Shown here: in pieces, positions 47,770 through 61,729 of the stretch | How the letters are laid out: each line of letters begins with the position of its first letter | How positions within the stretch are numbered: position 1 is the stretch's first letter | NCBI GenBank assembly: GCA_038373865.1 | Contig: JAXGGA010001104.1 | Span: 65,001-129,000, forward strand | Direction: 5' to 3' | Length of the DNA stretch: 64,000 nucleotides | Source: Uloborus plumipes | Lineage: Eukaryota > Arthropoda > Arachnida > Araneae > Uloboridae | Notes under the pieces: generated by a model | Seen by the model: the letters and a program-made list of their open reading frames with translations, nothing else | The model's database searches: none | Told to the model about the DNA's origin: nothing | Made by a program: the position numbers and the translations under genes

Positions 47770-50700
47770 CATTGAACCGTTTTTGAGAATTGAACAATTT
47801 AAAATAGACATTTAACAGTGCAACCACAGACGGAAAAATTTTATTTCAACGATTTCTTTTTTTCTCATGTGAGGAATTTTTCTTCCAAGCGGATACATGT
47901 GTCCGCGATTCAAATGATCCACCGAGACACGAGCACGATTCGGATCCTTCTGCTCCGCACACTACTAATCAAATATTTTTACTTTGTATTTGCTCACAGG
48001 CACTTGATGGAGCGATAGACGGACTTCCCTTGACCTTTTCCTCCGAAAGAGATGACGTCCTCCCCGAACGAAACGATATAACTGGGTGGGAACACAACAC
48101 GTGGTGTCAAAGCCCGCGAAACGCCGCGGATTAAGCATCGGAAAAATAAATTAGTCCTCTCACGAGCCGAGAGAGAAATTCTCTCACTTTTTGAAGGGCG
48201 CTAAGTGATACATGTCAGGAGCGAGGCCAGTTCTTGCCTGCGCCTATCCCTTGCCCAAACCGCCAATTTTCACCGCCGACTAGAAAAGCTGCTGACAGCA
48301 ACCTGTCAGAATCTGTACCTTCCGTTACGGTGGGACCGCCCATGCAAATAACAGTGGACTCCAGAGAGAGAATATTATCGTTTGGATGGGGGGGGGGGGG
48401 TTCAGCCCCGTCCTTTTACCTTGCCCATGCCAATATATATTTATTATATTTTTACCCTCTATTTCACAGCTGATTACGCGTTTAGCGCTCCCAAAGTAGG
48501 GTTTAATCACTGGGATGTAAGTGGGCACTGTGTTGAGGACAATGGTATGTGTCGTATCACGCTCAGTCGTGAGCCGGTGAATAATTGAAGAGAGGCCTGT
48601 TTATCGTAAGGTTGAATCCGTGTGGATTTCTTTTCTTTGTGAAGATGATTTTTTTTTTCTTTTCTGCTTTCCTTGGCTATGTGTGAAAAAAAGAAGAAAG
48701 AAAAGGGAAATCGTGTGTTTAACAAGTTTGGAAAGAAAAGGAGAAATAAAGAGGCTGTAATAAGTTTAGCTCGTTGCGAAACATCGCTTGACAAGTCGCT
48801 CTGTTGTGTGAACAGAATGGTGTTTGCCTACAATTATCTGAAAGAAATTATAGGATAGTCGAATGCTGCTTTATCGGATTCGTTCACATCATTCAAATTC
48901 CAGAACAATTAGTTAGAAAATGAAATAAAAAATTAAATGTTTAGTTCAGAAAAATATTTCAAGTGATATCGAAAGAGGAAGGGGGGGGGGGGGCATGCAA
49001 AGAAGAAAATATTTCTCTAACGTGATAAGAAATGCTTTAAAATAATAATTATGGTTTCTTATATGTTTTTCAGCAGAACAATTTTGAGCTTGTTTACAGC
49101 ATAACCACAAATAGCATCATAAGCAGAAAATAATATTCAAATGTAGAAAGTGTATAGCAGGGATTCCCAAACGTTTTTTGTTCCGTGGACCCCTTGCCTA
49201 GTTTTCGAATTTCCCGTGGACCCCCTTCCTTGGAGTCGTTCCAAAACTAATCAGGAATCGTAATAATATAATTCAGGCATTCTAAAACCTTGAATTAAAT
49301 AGTTAAGTTCCATTCATTGATGCTCTAAAACAACCAGATGGCAACTTTTTAAAATATTCAGTTTGACAGTTTTACTGCAGTATAAAAAATTAAAATTTTA
49401 GTGAAAAGAAAACAGATGAAGATAAAAACGTAACATTTTTATGCAGACTTTCATAAAAATAATGGCACAAAACTTAAATCAGCCAATTTTTCTACATAGA
49501 ATAGGTATACAAGGAAAAAGAGGAAGACTGTGACACAGTGAATTTGGTGCATCAACAAAGGACCCACATTTGCATCTTGTGAACCCCCAATTTTTTCTTT
49601 CCTGTATATGCATCCCTTCCAAACTCGCGAAAACCTTTCTTAATCTGCAACTTTATGTCATCCTAAGATCTAGTTGCTGACGAGAAGGGATGAACAGAAA
49701 TAAATCCTTGTCTTTGTCTTAACTAGAAGATTTGGGGTTAGAATCTTGATTTTTCAAACAGTTTACTTTAAATAAGTTTGAACTGGAACAACAGAACAAA
49801 GTGTTCTGATTCACCCCGCAAATCCTTATCCTATGACATTATGAAGAATTTTTCATTTTTATGCCGAAATTAAAATATGTTGTTTCTTCTAAGGTAGTAC
49901 TCTGTTGCTCAGATATATGAATGATTAAAAAGTACTACCCTTAGATTTGAAATATAAAGGGGTCTGTATTTACATGCAAAGTTTTGCAAACCATGAAAAC
50001 TTGATTTTTTTTTTTTAGCTTCCCGTTTGCAACCTTGCGCAGAAGCCAATAGTATAGTAGAAGCCATTAAGTGTGCCAATTGCGCAAAAAGCAAAATACT
50101 GCAATACGTTACCCACTAGAATAAATGGACCCTACGTCCCGTTTAGTCCCGTTTTCAGCCAGTCTGTCCCGTTCTCCCAGCACATGGCTATGGGACTTTG
50201 AAATATCCTGTTTTCTGAAGCGACAAAACGAAAACACTAGGAATGTTTGAATCGAAAGTAGTTGGGTGCACTATTATAAGTATTTTCATACCAATAATTT
50301 GAGCCAGGCAAGTTTGCGTAAAATTATTGAATATGCTTTGTGTTTGCGCAGCCTTAATGCACCGAAACAAGTTTATCTTCATTTGTGAATAGTTTTTGAA
50401 CTTGCGAAAAAGCACAGCTGTAAATTTCAGTTCTTAAAGAAATATTGACAGGAAAAGTCACTTGTAAAAAATGCTACCAAAAATTTTTGTCGCATACAAA
50501 ATCAGAACCAAATTTTACTCAAGAAAGTATACGCATTGAAAATGAATTACTGCATCTTTTTTTTTTTTACTTTTTTTTCAATTTCAATATTTTTTGTGTA
50601 ACAAGCATATTCCGCAAAAAGTATAGAATTTTTGGTTTTTCGCATTCAGCTGATTAAACTTGATAAATATCCGATTTGTGGAGAGAAATAAATGGTCACC

Positions 50701-51122
50701 TTACACTAGAAAAGCACGAAAATTCTCCACTATCCGAAACTGTTGCTGAACGTTTTTACAAGGCTTTCAACTTCTCGAAACAATGTTAGGATGATTTACG
50801 TCATTCTCTTTCTGACCACAACATATAGCAACTTTCAAATAAACATGCACGGTATTGTTTCGCACAAGTTGTCTAGAAGTAATTCTGCTCGAGAATAGCA
50901 ACTGCAACATTAGATATTAAAAAAATCGCTTATAAATTTTTTGAAACAAAGATTTGATTCGAAGCAAGTGTTAAAAGTAAGGGAAATCGGGGTAAAAAAA
51001 GTGGGGTAGCTGGAAACGAACTCTATTTAGTACTTTTTGAATCTAAACTGTAAGTGAGTGAATGAGAGATTCTGAAAAAAAAAAAAATCTGTGCTAAAAT
51101 TTAATGATATCACATTCTTCTA
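47770..51122. other. unassigned DNA with GC-richer island and hAT-like end
   Basis: 47880-48600 is GC-richer, with an ATGCAAAT octamer near 48342 and a G13 run near 48388. At 49159 cagggattcccaaacgtttt..ccgtggacccc is styled like a hAT left end, but I see no partner and no 8-bp duplication. No recognised genes. Confidence 0.3.
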
Positions 51123-51568
51123 CACTGCAAAAATGAACTGTTATTTTTCAGTATAATACTGGCAGCCGAGGTTCCAACTTAAAACAGTAAAATGCACAGC
51201 AATAAAATGTAAAACTAGCAATTTTACAGTTTCTTACTGTAAAGTTAGCAATTTTATTATTTATTGCAGTAAAATTTAGCTGTATTATACTCTAAAAGCA
51301 ACAGTATAATACTGTTGTTTTTACAGTATAGTACGGTACAGTACAGTACAGTACTGTTTTATACTGTACAACAGTATAAAACAGCAGAGGTTCCAGTTTA
51401 GAACTGTAAAATACACGGTAATAAATAGAAAATTAACAATTTCACAGTTTATTACCGTAAAATTAGCACTTTTACAGTTTAGTACAGTAAAATTAGTAAT
51501 TTTTATAATTCATTACTATAAAATTAGCTGTGTTATACCGTAAAAACAGCAATTTATTTTTTGCAGTG
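51123..51568 (-). repeat. palindrome-rich CACTG..CAGTG repeat, copy D (inverted)
   Basis: Ends CACTGCAAAAATG and ATTTTTTGCAGTG, with TA on both sides. The phrases ccgaggttccaacttaaaac and gcagaggttccagtttagaac show it is in the opposite orientation to copies A-C, with the module duplicated. A short GTACAGTACAGTACAGTACTG run lies in the middle. Confidence 0.75.
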
Positions 51569-53590
51569 TAACAGTGAAAAGTGACTGACATCAACTAGAT
51601 TACCTGTCATGTGGAAGGGGACTAAAAACATTTATTTGTTAATTGTTAGACCAGCTACTTTTGATGAGCAAAGTAGGTGTTTCCATTTACCTCATAAATA
51701 CTGTACTCTGGAGTGAATGGAAACGACTAATTTTTTCATTCGTGCTTTTTTTTCTTTCTTTCCTTTTTTTTTTTAAACGGAAGATTAAATTTTGATGCAA
51801 ATTGCACTTTTGTGTGCATTTTATATAAATACAACTCATGACTTAGCTTTTGCATGATTAAAAAAAAATATTTCAGATTATATTTGGAGGATTCAACGAG
51901 ACACATGCGACCAACGGGTCACAGATTGCGTGTTGATGATGACTTTTTAACTCATTTATGCCCAAGTTTTTTTAAACATTTTTTTTTTCAATTTTTATCT
52001 GCTGAAAACTTTTACTTGGAATGGTTTACATACATTTTAGGCTTAAAATAATTCGCCGTTGCCATATTTATTAAGTTATTTAACTTCCTGTTTATTGGAT
52101 AGTTTGCAGATATGTGAGCAAAGTACGACCTTACTTGACTTTACTTTTGCAAAGTGACATTACAGAAGGCATCTGTGATCAATTTTAAGCAAATCATTTT
52201 AAAATAGTTTAATTTTATGAAAAATAAGTTCGCAAAAAAAAATTTACTTTCTGTGGCTACCCATGCTGGATCGTTGCTTGACTGATTTGTCTGAAAATAG
52301 CTGTCAATAAATAAACTCTGATATCCAAATAGTGGCTCTAACCACGGCCTACTAGTTGGCTTCCTCTAGTTGGTCGTGCTCTAACTGGTTTTCTCAAGAA
52401 GAAGGACTATTTAACTGGTGAAAAACAGCTTCAGTAAAATGATATACCCATTACTGGTTTTTGTATGCCGTAACTAACAAGCTTCCCATTTTTAGGCTAC
52501 TGGGCATAAATGAGTTAAGCTTCTGATTACTTTTTAAGCTTTTAAACTGATTGCATGTGAGGTATTTACCTTCCTCCCTAAGGTACTTGTCCCTGTTGCT
52601 GGAACATGTACAATATTAAATAAAAAATTAAAAAAAAAAAAAATACCCCGATTTTCTGCCCTCACATTAAGATGAACTTCAGGGAACAGAACGATTTCAA
52701 AATTTGAATAAATTTAATTGTTGTCGAGAGAGCATTGGAAACCCCGAAAAGGGAAAATAATCACATGTAGTAAAATTTGCTAGTCGCAAAAGCAGAACTA
52801 AAAGAAAAAATTGAAAATCCTTTTAAAAGGCTTGAACTAAAATCAATTATTAGTATTCTATTTGTCAACAAATGGAAACTGACAGAGACAAAAATTTCAA
52901 TACTTGATATTTCTTTCCTTGTCGGCCAAAAATGAAATCGGTTACCAATCACGTGTTTTAAATCTGCTAAAAAGGGTTATAATTTGAGTTCTATACAACA
53001 TGGATATTCCGAACAAGTCCTATCAGACTTTGCTCTTTCTTTTGGTACTATTTTTTAAATGTACAAGTATGCTTCCATCGTAAAAATCTCGAAAAACTGT
53101 TTTTGATGCTATTAATTAATATCTGAAGACTAGACAATTGTAAGAACTCTCTCAAACTGACCTAAAATCGAGTTTAAAAAAGAAATTTCTCCCATTTCCA
53201 GATTTCTAGGTCGTAAAAATAAATAAATAAATAAATAAAAGAAAAAAAAATAAACATAAATAAATAAATGAATAAATGGATAAATAAAAGAAATAAATAA
53301 ATAAAAATAATAATAACAAAAATAAATACAAATAAGAAACGAAAAAATAAAAAAAAACATTGTTTCAATGGAGTATTTTTCCGTTCGAGCAAAAGATTCG
53401 TAAAATTTTGAATGTTCGTTTATTAGGTGTTCGTAAAGTGAAATCGAACGTCCATTGCATATTGCTAAAAAATGATCTAAGTCAACGAGCACTACTTCAA
53501 CTTCATTAAATCGCTTTTTATGAACTGTAAACAGCGTCGTTAAGGACTGATTTGAATGTTAAAGAGGCGAGAAGAAAGAAAAAAGAAACT
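51569..53590. other. unassigned AT-rich DNA with AAAT microsatellite
   Basis: An AAAT-type tract runs 53218-53312. The minus-strand frames across it encode only F, I, Y and L runs and are artefacts. Nothing else recognised. Confidence 0.45.
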
Positions 53591-53989
53591 GAGCATCCCA
53601 GGGGCGCACCCAGGATTTAACTTAAGGGGGGGCTAATTTCTGACATCAAGCACCCCTACCCCTTTCATATCCAGAGGTCATTGGATTAAAATTTTAAAAT
53701 CGCGAAAATACTAAACTTTAATAGATTGCCCCCCCCCCCCCTTCTTTCTTTTTACTTATTTTTTCCGAAATAATAGTGTAAAGCTTTACTTTTTTGATTG
53801 GAAGCTCTCTTGCTTCTGTTAATTTTATGTGAATTTTTTACATATTTATCGAATTGTGTTTATGTAAGAAAATAAATGGTAAATACTATGAAGATCTTCC
53901 AACCTTACTGAAGATGGGGTGATTAATGCACTCACGAGAATAGCGTTATGATACGATCATTATGAACAAAGACATAAAGTAGAATATTC

Positions 53990-55190
53990 AAACATACTGA
54001 TAGGGCGTTCGTGGGTTCTCCCCGGAAAAATTTCTGAAAAGTGATCTCAAAAACACAACATTTAGACAACCTTTGGTCATGTTAGGGAGATTTGAGACTT
54101 GCCGGCCCTCATCTAATATTTTTTCAAAATTTGAAGTCTTAGAAACGTTATTATTGCACGCCGTTTTGGCCATTGTTTGGGGGTGAGGTTTAGGAATGTT
54201 TCTATATTAAGCTTCGAAAAGCGCAGTTTGAGAGACATTGACTAATCTTAGGAAAAGCACGAGTCAGGGGCCCATTGTAAATTTTCGAAATTGATGTCCA
54301 AAAAACACCATAGTAGGCCCTCTTGAAAATGTTAGAAGAATGAATGGGGGTTTTGGAACTCTTCACTAACGGTTTTTTGATGTTGAAATTCCAAAAACGA
54401 AATTTATAACTATCTCAGTTAATCTTAGGAAGAATAGGGTTCAACCGCTCTCAACCCGAAATTTTTCAAACCTGAAGTCTAAACAACGCAATAGCATCTT
54501 TGATGATGTTAGAGAAAGGCATAGAGTTCGGTTTTCACCTCTGAATGTTTTTTGTCGAAATTAAAGATCTCAAAACTTAATTTTAAACGATTTTCGGGAT
54601 CTTTCCTCGAACATTTTTTGAAATTGAAGTTTTAAAAATGTCATTGTAGACCATCTTTGATGACGTTATGGGAATGGATGGAATGTGGAACTCTCCACAG
54701 GATATTTTCCCCGAAACTGAGCTTAGAGAAATGCGGTTCCATTGTTGTCGATGTTAAGAGTTCGGAGGCCTTCCTCAGGAAAGTTTTCAAAATTTTAAGT
54801 CTTAAAAATGTGGTTATAGTCCATTTATCGGTAGCCATAGCGATATGATTCATGTACTCTGCACCAGCAGTTTTTCGTAATTAAAGTTCCAGAAACAAAA
54901 TTTAAGACCTTTTATCATTATTATTTCGTGGGAGGAGGGGGCTTTTTTTTTAATTTTTTGAAATTAAAGTTTTAAAAGCAAAACTGTACGCCAAATTCCA
55001 TAATGGGGCTCGCTTTTCACCTCCGGAAATTTTTAGAAATTCATGTTCCAAAAACCAATTATTAGACGATCTTCAATGAGGACTTTCAGACTTTCTCCCG
55101 GAATTTTTCTTTCAAGACTTGAAGCTCCAAAACTATAACTCCTTTCTAACTTTAACGCCGAAAAAAGAGAGGAATTAGGTTCGGATACCC
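53990..55190 (+). repeat. diverged tandem array, units of about 88 bp
   Basis: Recurring order: ..tttttgaaattgaagt, ttaaaaa(c/t)g.catt.tagacc, atctttgatgatgttagag, gaatgggg..ggaactc.. Landmarks near 54243, 54330, 54420, 54508 and 54753 are spaced by about 87-90 bases. Roughly a dozen units, strongly diverged, so old. Confidence 0.6.
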
Positions 55191-55519
55191 CCTTCCTCCC
55201 ATTTTCTTAGCTACGTTTTTTTTAAATATTTTTATTCCAAATCAAAATGGAGAAAATAGGAAAAGATTTTTCAGTTAACTATTTTGGTTTTAATTCCCTT
55301 CCAGTGCCTTCATTGGTTAGAAGTACAGAAGTTTGTGGCTTTAGAGTAAGTTTTTTTTTTTTTTTTGACTAATTTGTTTATTTTGCAAAGATACCCTTCG
55401 GTCACTTTTTTCTATTTTTTTCCCCTCTCTCTCTCTTTCATACTTCCTTTTATTTTAATACCATTTTATATTCCTTATAATCTTTTTAAACTTTTTATCA
55501 AGCATGTTTCTCAGAAAAT

Positions 55520-55693
55520 CAGTGGCGGGCTAATCATGTCGCAAATGCCCCCCCCCCCTCCGACCATAGGGGGCTTTTATGAAATGGATTCAAAAAATGT
55601 GCATGAAAAATGATTTATAGAATTCTGTTTTTGACAGAAAGGAGCTTTAAAAATTTCATTATGACGATCCTTCAAACCTATAATTCGCCACTG
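55520..55693. mobile_element. hAT-type MITE nested in larger hAT-like element
   Basis: Ends CAGTGGCG and CGCCACTG, the same style as the MITE at 18751-18881, with a C run (cccccccccctcc) inside the left half as in that copy. The flanking 8 bases match only partly (cagaaaat versus cgaaacat), so the duplication is decayed. Confidence 0.5.
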
Positions 55694-56145
55694 CGAAACA
55701 TCATGATTTTCCATGACAAACCCTCGAAATTAAATTAACTTTGGTTTTGATGGTGAGACGCTCTGTAATTTGAAATTCTATGCTTTGCTGAGGCCCCATT
55801 CTCGTGCATCATCCGTCTGCACATGTACAATGAATGATTTAATTGAAAGCAATGCCTTGGTTTCTTGGAAATTGTAGACGAGGAGGAGCGGTCTTTTATA
55901 AGTGAGAATTTACCCACGTTCCCCTAGACTTTAAAAAAGACAAGGTATATGTTATACGTGTGCGTATTTGTTATTTCAATTGGATTCAAAGTGTAGTATA
56001 TATTGAGTTATTAATGACTTGAATCTTTTCTGACACCGTGGAAAAATTAAAAATGTCGTTGATGCTTAAGGCTTCAAGTCCAATTTTGTCATAGGGGGAG
56101 CTTAAGCCCCCAAAGCCCCCTCCTGGGTGCGCGCCTGGAGCATCC

Positions 56146-59008
56146 TCTTTCTCTACGACACAGCACTGAAATACTTAACCACTAGGTGGAACTGTTTACG
56201 AGAAGTATTTATTGGGGGTAGAAAAGAAAATCGAAAGATTGTCCCTGTTGATGAATTATGGATATATTTAGATGTCTGAAACAAGAACAGATCCAATAAC
56301 TGTCAGCAAAAGATGATATTGTAAAAAAGGATTTTTAGAAGAAATATATAATGATTCGGATTTAAAGTCGCTTAGAAAAATTTTAAGGTCTATTTCGCAT
56401 AATTTCCGAACATATTTTTTTATCACTGATATTAGACATGAAATATTATCTTTTCCCTTAATGTTATTAATTTGTAGAGCTGCTTCGAAAAAGAGAAAAA
56501 AAAATCACATATTTCAATCCATTGTCAAAATCTGGAAAGAAATGGAGCACAGAAACAGGTTTTATAGTTACCTCTGGTGCACTTGAAAATTCTTAGTGTG
56601 TCATTTATGATTTTACTTCACTAAGATGGGAGTATATTTGGACGAAACTCAAAGCTCTTATATTATTAAATACTAATAATGTCACTAGTTGGTTTTCTAA
56701 CAAAAACAAAAAACTTTTTTTTTTTTTTTTTGTCAAAAACAACTGAAAATGAAACTTAGAAACGCCTTTCATGATTATCTTTGACGGGTAGCAACATAGA
56801 ATAATTAGAGAGTTTGTTAAACACACAGAATCTATCATTGAAAATGAATCATTAAGAGTTATTACATTAGAAACATCCAGTCAAGTTCTGTCCAACTGAT
56901 GGGGACCTATTTGCGAGGAAGAGATAAAGGAACGAGTTTGAGATGAGTTTGGGATGGAAGAACATACAGGTCCTACCAATTTAATTTGTTTGTATGGTAC
57001 GCATTTGAAGTATCATTTTTCTCGCTTAATATTTACTTTTAGCTGTTCGCCATCTTACCCACCTTTATTCGCCATCATACTCGACAGTCGGGTTAAGATG
57101 ACGTTTTGTTTTATAACATATAATAAGACACTTTTTTTTTTTTTTTCACATTTCAAAGGGAGATAGCTAAAGTTTCAATTCTTGTATTAAACTTAACACT
57201 TTAAAGAAGTCGTGGGTATTAGTTTCAAAATTTTAGCTCCCGTCCTAAGTTCGGGAAGAATGTTTTGAAGCTTAGTATCGTCATCCTACCCCTCTTTACC
57301 CGACTTTGTTATTCTCACATGTCAATAGAAGAAGATAAAAAAGTCTATCTTTGTGTAAACTAAATATTATATGTGTGCAGTAACTTCTACTGAATATTTT
57401 TACGTACTTCGCGTGCACAAAAAGCATCATTACAATAAACTATTTTGTGATAAAGATAAAAATTGAATGTTTTTTTTTCTCCCAACTCTTCTCTTTCCTG
57501 TTAAAAACTTTACAAAAATGAAAATCTCTTTTTACGCTATTCAAGAAATATATATGAAAAAATCACATCCTCCTGACAAAAATTCCACAGAATCCTTGCA
57601 GCATCCCTCGAATCATCAATTAGCTTTTTTTTTTTTTTTTTTTTTCAACCTACGCATACATTTTTGTATTAAAATCTTTTTCAACCCAATAATTGCCCAA
57701 TACTTGTTCATATTGCTTCAAAATGTATTGAATTTTTTCCATTGATAGACTAACTTCGTCAAAGTAATGTGATTGTGATAATTAATTGCCCAAAATTTGA
57801 CGGTTGTGCCGAAATCTCAGGCAGCAAAATATAACCTCTTCCTCTAATTTCAAGTACAACTTTCTTTCTATATTGAACACACACACAATTAAAAAAAAAA
57901 TGCTATAAGTTCATATTGCAGTGAAAATTTCCATTCTTCTTTTTTTTTTGCAAACTGAGTCAAGTTTAAAATTTTCACCGTTTGTATGTAATTCAGCTCC
58001 ATTTTTGGACGTTATAACTTTTCAACAATTTTATAGGCTGTTGCAACACCGCATCACAGCCATTGGATTTTTAAAATGTAGTTAAAATCCGAAGAAGTTT
58101 TCATCAGGAAAAGGAAAATACGATGAAACTTCTCCCCTTCCCTTCTTTAGCACTAAAAAAATATTATCACGCTTTCAAGGTTCCATACGCTTCGTTAAAA
58201 AATGTTTCAGTTTTATTCTCGTCATACATATTTCATTCCTGAAAACCAAATTACAAGTAACATTGCAGCTGAGAGATACGCTTCTCAAATTACTATCACA
58301 GAATTAACACTATACTATACTACTTCGCTTTTTAGATGCGGTCTAATATTCAGACATTATTTTCGCGCTCTCACATCCTCAAATCGCTTTTGCTTTTCTC
58401 AAAATGAGCTGTTCCGCCACAGGACTAGTAGCGCCATCTATTAACATTTTCAAAATCTTCTTAAAACTGCTTTTGACAAGTAGACTATTATTTCATCATT
58501 TTGAACCTGACACACAGAATTATCTTTTGAAAATTCAAAAGCTAAAAGTAACTATGCTCGAAAACCTTCACCTGCTTTCCTTAAACAGTATCAAAATAAA
58601 TCATTTTAAACAGTATCAATTTTCATACAATTCGATCAAGGAATTAATTATGTTTCGATTACAAAATAACCATTGCTCTTTAACATAGTTTTCGTTTCCG
58701 TTTCAATTTTGAGTAAAATGTTTACAAACAAAAAAAAGTTCACGTTTTTTTTCTCCAAATTATATTAATTTTTAAAGTGTTAAAAATCAAAGCAAAACAT
58801 TGGTAGACATGGGGAAAAGGCTATCTATCTTTGTGAATTCTCTTAGTGGAAATAATATCATTTTGATACCGCACATGAAGAAATAAATACTTAGCATTTT
58901 ATTTTCATTTACAGTTATTTTAACATTATTACATTCGTTTCTCTATTGATCTGTTTTTTAGTTTTGATTTTGTTTTTCCCTGACTGCAATCCATAATCTA
59001 TCTAATAT
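56146..59008. other. unassigned AT-rich DNA
   Basis: Several long T tracts (56713-56730, 57129-57146, 57626-57645) and otherwise AT-rich DNA. Short frames only. The phrase tagcgccatcta near 58429 occurs once. No feature supported. Confidence 0.4.
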
Positions 59009-59670
59009 CTTTAAACGAGCAATTCTTGTATATATATATTTCGGATCTCGAAAACGACTCTAACGATTTTGATAAAATATTGTATTTAGATAAAATTTTG
59101 GTTTCTGAGTTCATCTACATCGGCGTTTTTCTGTAAAAACGCGAGTTTTCACAAAACCCCCGTTTTTTGTGCCTTCATTAACAGTTTGAGAAGCTTTCGT
59201 TCGCCATTTTCTTTATGATTACTATTTCATTACTATTGTTACTGTTTCATAGCAACCACGTTTAATTATAACAATGGATTTCATATTTAATCACATCAGC
59301 GTAAGGGGCCTTACATCAGCGTAAATTTAAATTTTTATGATATTTGGCAAACGAGTTTTGGCAACGTTAGAACTGTTATTGTTTTTGAAATGTTACACAG
59401 ATCGATCAAATTAGAGCCGCCATATAGACAGGCCGACGCATCAAGCTTGAGTTGGATCACTTTGGATCCATGCATTAACTTTTACTTTCAATTTTTTATG
59501 GCTGCCGAGCTAGGGTTAGAAGAGTAAAGTTTCGGACATTGCCAAGCTTTTGCATAAAAATGCTTTTTAAGTTCTCTAAATAAGTACTTCGAACTTTAGA
59601 AAAAAAACACGATCTTACAAACCTCTTTTTTTTTAACCGAGCTGGGCTCGGTCGCCAGGTACTTAATCGT
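59009..59670 (+). mobile_element. Helitron/Helentron-like or related dispersed repeat
   Basis: Begins aaacgagcaattcttgtatatatatatttcgg, continues with cgaaaacgactctaacgattttgataaaat, and ends with the hairpin ACCGAGCTGGGCTCGGT followed by CGCCAGGTACTT. A short hairpin close to the 3' end and no terminal inverted repeats is the Helitron-type layout. I recall this repeat as common in arthropod genomes, but class and exact ends are uncertain. No Rep/helicase frame is present. Confidence 0.4.
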
Positions 59671-59968
59671 CATGAAAGACAACCCAAGAAGCTCATTCAA
59701 TCAATTCTGAAAATAATTTATAGAGTAGCTGTTTTAATAGATAAAAAGAATGTGCTTGAAATAAAATTAATGAAACGACCTGGCGTTTTTGTTAGGAAGG
59801 TATAAAGATCAAATAGAGCCTAGTATTGAAATGAAAAGAAATAAAATAAAATTAATAAAAATATCTATAATTATCAAAGCTGGCTTGTACGTAAATATTT
59901 CAACACCGGCAACTTCTTTTAAAGCTTTATCTCAAGCAATAAAAAGCATTTCGTGTCTGTCTGTGTGT

Positions 59969-60008
<40 letters not shown>

Positions 60009-60859
60009 TTTAATTAAATGCAAATAAACGCTTTCTTTTTGTTTTATTTTCTTTTTTAGGGGTGGGGATACACTTTTAGGAAAATTCTCCAATGCGTGGA
60101 CGCTAATGTATTTTAACGAAATGAGAAATATTTTGAAGAAAAAATTACCCAAACTATTTTTCTTATACTAGATATCAGTTCTTCGACTATCAGAGAACAA
60201 GGTTTTTTGTAAAAAAAAAAGCAATTCAATCAAAAATAATAATCATGTAAAACAAAGCACTTCTAAGGCTTAATTTTAAAATTCAAAACAGTTACGTATT
60301 TGGTAAAATAAAAGGGAAGTTGAAATAAGAAAATAAGGAATGACTTGCCAGTATTTTCAGCAGGAATTATCTACCTGCAACAAAATAACTAAATTGTACA
60401 CCTCAAAGATGAAATTTGCACTGTTTTCCCTGCATTTTGCCAGGCCCTCTTCGTCTTTTGAATTTTCATATACCGAGCATTACAAATTTTGCAAGTGTCA
60501 TCATTCTCCTGTCCCTCACCAGATATAGTCACTTCTTCCACCTTTTCTTCTTGTCTTTTTCTTTTTTTTTTTTTTCCTAATTAGATGTTGCACATGGACA
60601 TCCGAAAAAACTTTTATATTTTCCGATACTACTTCAGCCCTCCAGTACAGTATTTTTATACCTTTATCTCTGAACTAGACAGAAGAGCATTATCCACTCT
60701 CTAATGGCCCTTTTCTATTCCAACACTTTCTGAATATAGTTTGATCCATAACCTCCAAAGACCAAATTTGTGAGTCAGCGTAAGTGTTTTCTTTGGCAGC
60801 GTTCATTTTCAGAAATTTTAAATTTCATTACAGTACAACTTGAGAGATTTTATGTTTTT
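59671..60859. other. unassigned DNA with GT microsatellite
   Basis: A GT repeat runs 59956-60007, with a few GA/CT interruptions. T tract at 60561-60575. No gene seen. Confidence 0.5.
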
Positions 60860-61085
60860 AATCTATATATAAAAAAGTTGGATGTATGTATGTATGTTTG
60901 TTCCTTATACAAATCCAGTTTTCGTCGGATTTTCATCAAACTTGGCACAGAGGTTCTTTGATGCACTAGAATTCACACAGGCGGGGTTTTGAAATTTAAA
61001 AAAAAAAAAAATCTATAAAACTCAAAATTCAAATTTTTTTGTCTCAAAATTTTCTTTCAATTTTGAATATATATAGTAATAGAGA
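60860..61085 (+). mobile_element. dispersed repeat with TATATA start and ATGT run
   Basis: Starts atctatatataaaaaagttgg, then tgtatgtatgtatgtttgtt, then ttcgtcggattttcatcaaacttggcacagagg, a phrase I recall from widely dispersed arthropod repeats (Helitron- or retroelement-derived). The end is taken at a second tatatatag near 61075 and is uncertain. Confidence 0.4.
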
Positions 61086-61729
61086 TAAGCCGTTAAGCAT
61101 ACAAATTGATAAAATTTAACACATTTAAAAAAGAGTATTTTCCAACAAAGATTACGATTTTTCAATGAATTATCAATTTGAGGCTCACCTATTTCATTTT
61201 AGCATGAAATAAGTATGCGTATAATGGAGTAGTATGAAGTATAATGGAGAAAATTCATTCAAATAATTTTTTAGAGCTATGTTGTATTAATAAGCACCAC
61301 TGGGTAATAAGCTAGTTCTAAAATATGTTTGTATTCAACAATAATAGTTGTTTTATTTCAATACATTTTATTTTTATTTTCATTTTGTTTTCAACATTTG
61401 TACGTTTTACAATTGAAAATGTGTTTTTTGGAACATATTCTCTTAAGTACTATCCTATGCAGCATAAAGATATTTATATCATTGACTTTTTATAGAATTG
61501 AAGCACAATTGTATCATTTTTCTGTAGTATTTTATCCCGTCTAAAATGGGGATGATCCCTATCTACGTTCCCATTTAAGCCGCCGGTGCCATATTCTCTG
61601 TAAAATGGCATCACTTTGAAAAAGTTTCATATTTCTACAACTTCGATCTTGCCATGTCGCATGATCTATAGCTTTTAGTTTATCACAAACTTTGTGTCAG
61701 ACTATTCAGGGCAAGCATAATTTTATGCT
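61086..61729. other. unassigned AT-rich DNA
   Basis: No repeat boundary or gene recognised. Confidence 0.4.

Larger units (their letters stand above)
53599..56137. mobile_element. hAT-like element, 2.5 kb, exact 8-bp duplication
   Basis: Ends CAGGGGCGCACCCAGGA and, from the right, CAGGCGCGCACCCAGGA, flanked on both sides by GAGCATCC (53591-53598 and 56138-56145). This is a good hAT signature. No transposase is visible. The interior is mostly an array of diverged units of about 88 bp, and a second hAT-type MITE is inserted at 55520-55693. A non-autonomous element that has expanded by internal tandem repetition. Confidence 0.8.

Noticed and set aside
53130..53492. 120-residue minus-strand frame
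   Set aside because: Runs through the AAAT microsatellite; the F/I/Y/L runs mimic a membrane protein but are an artefact.
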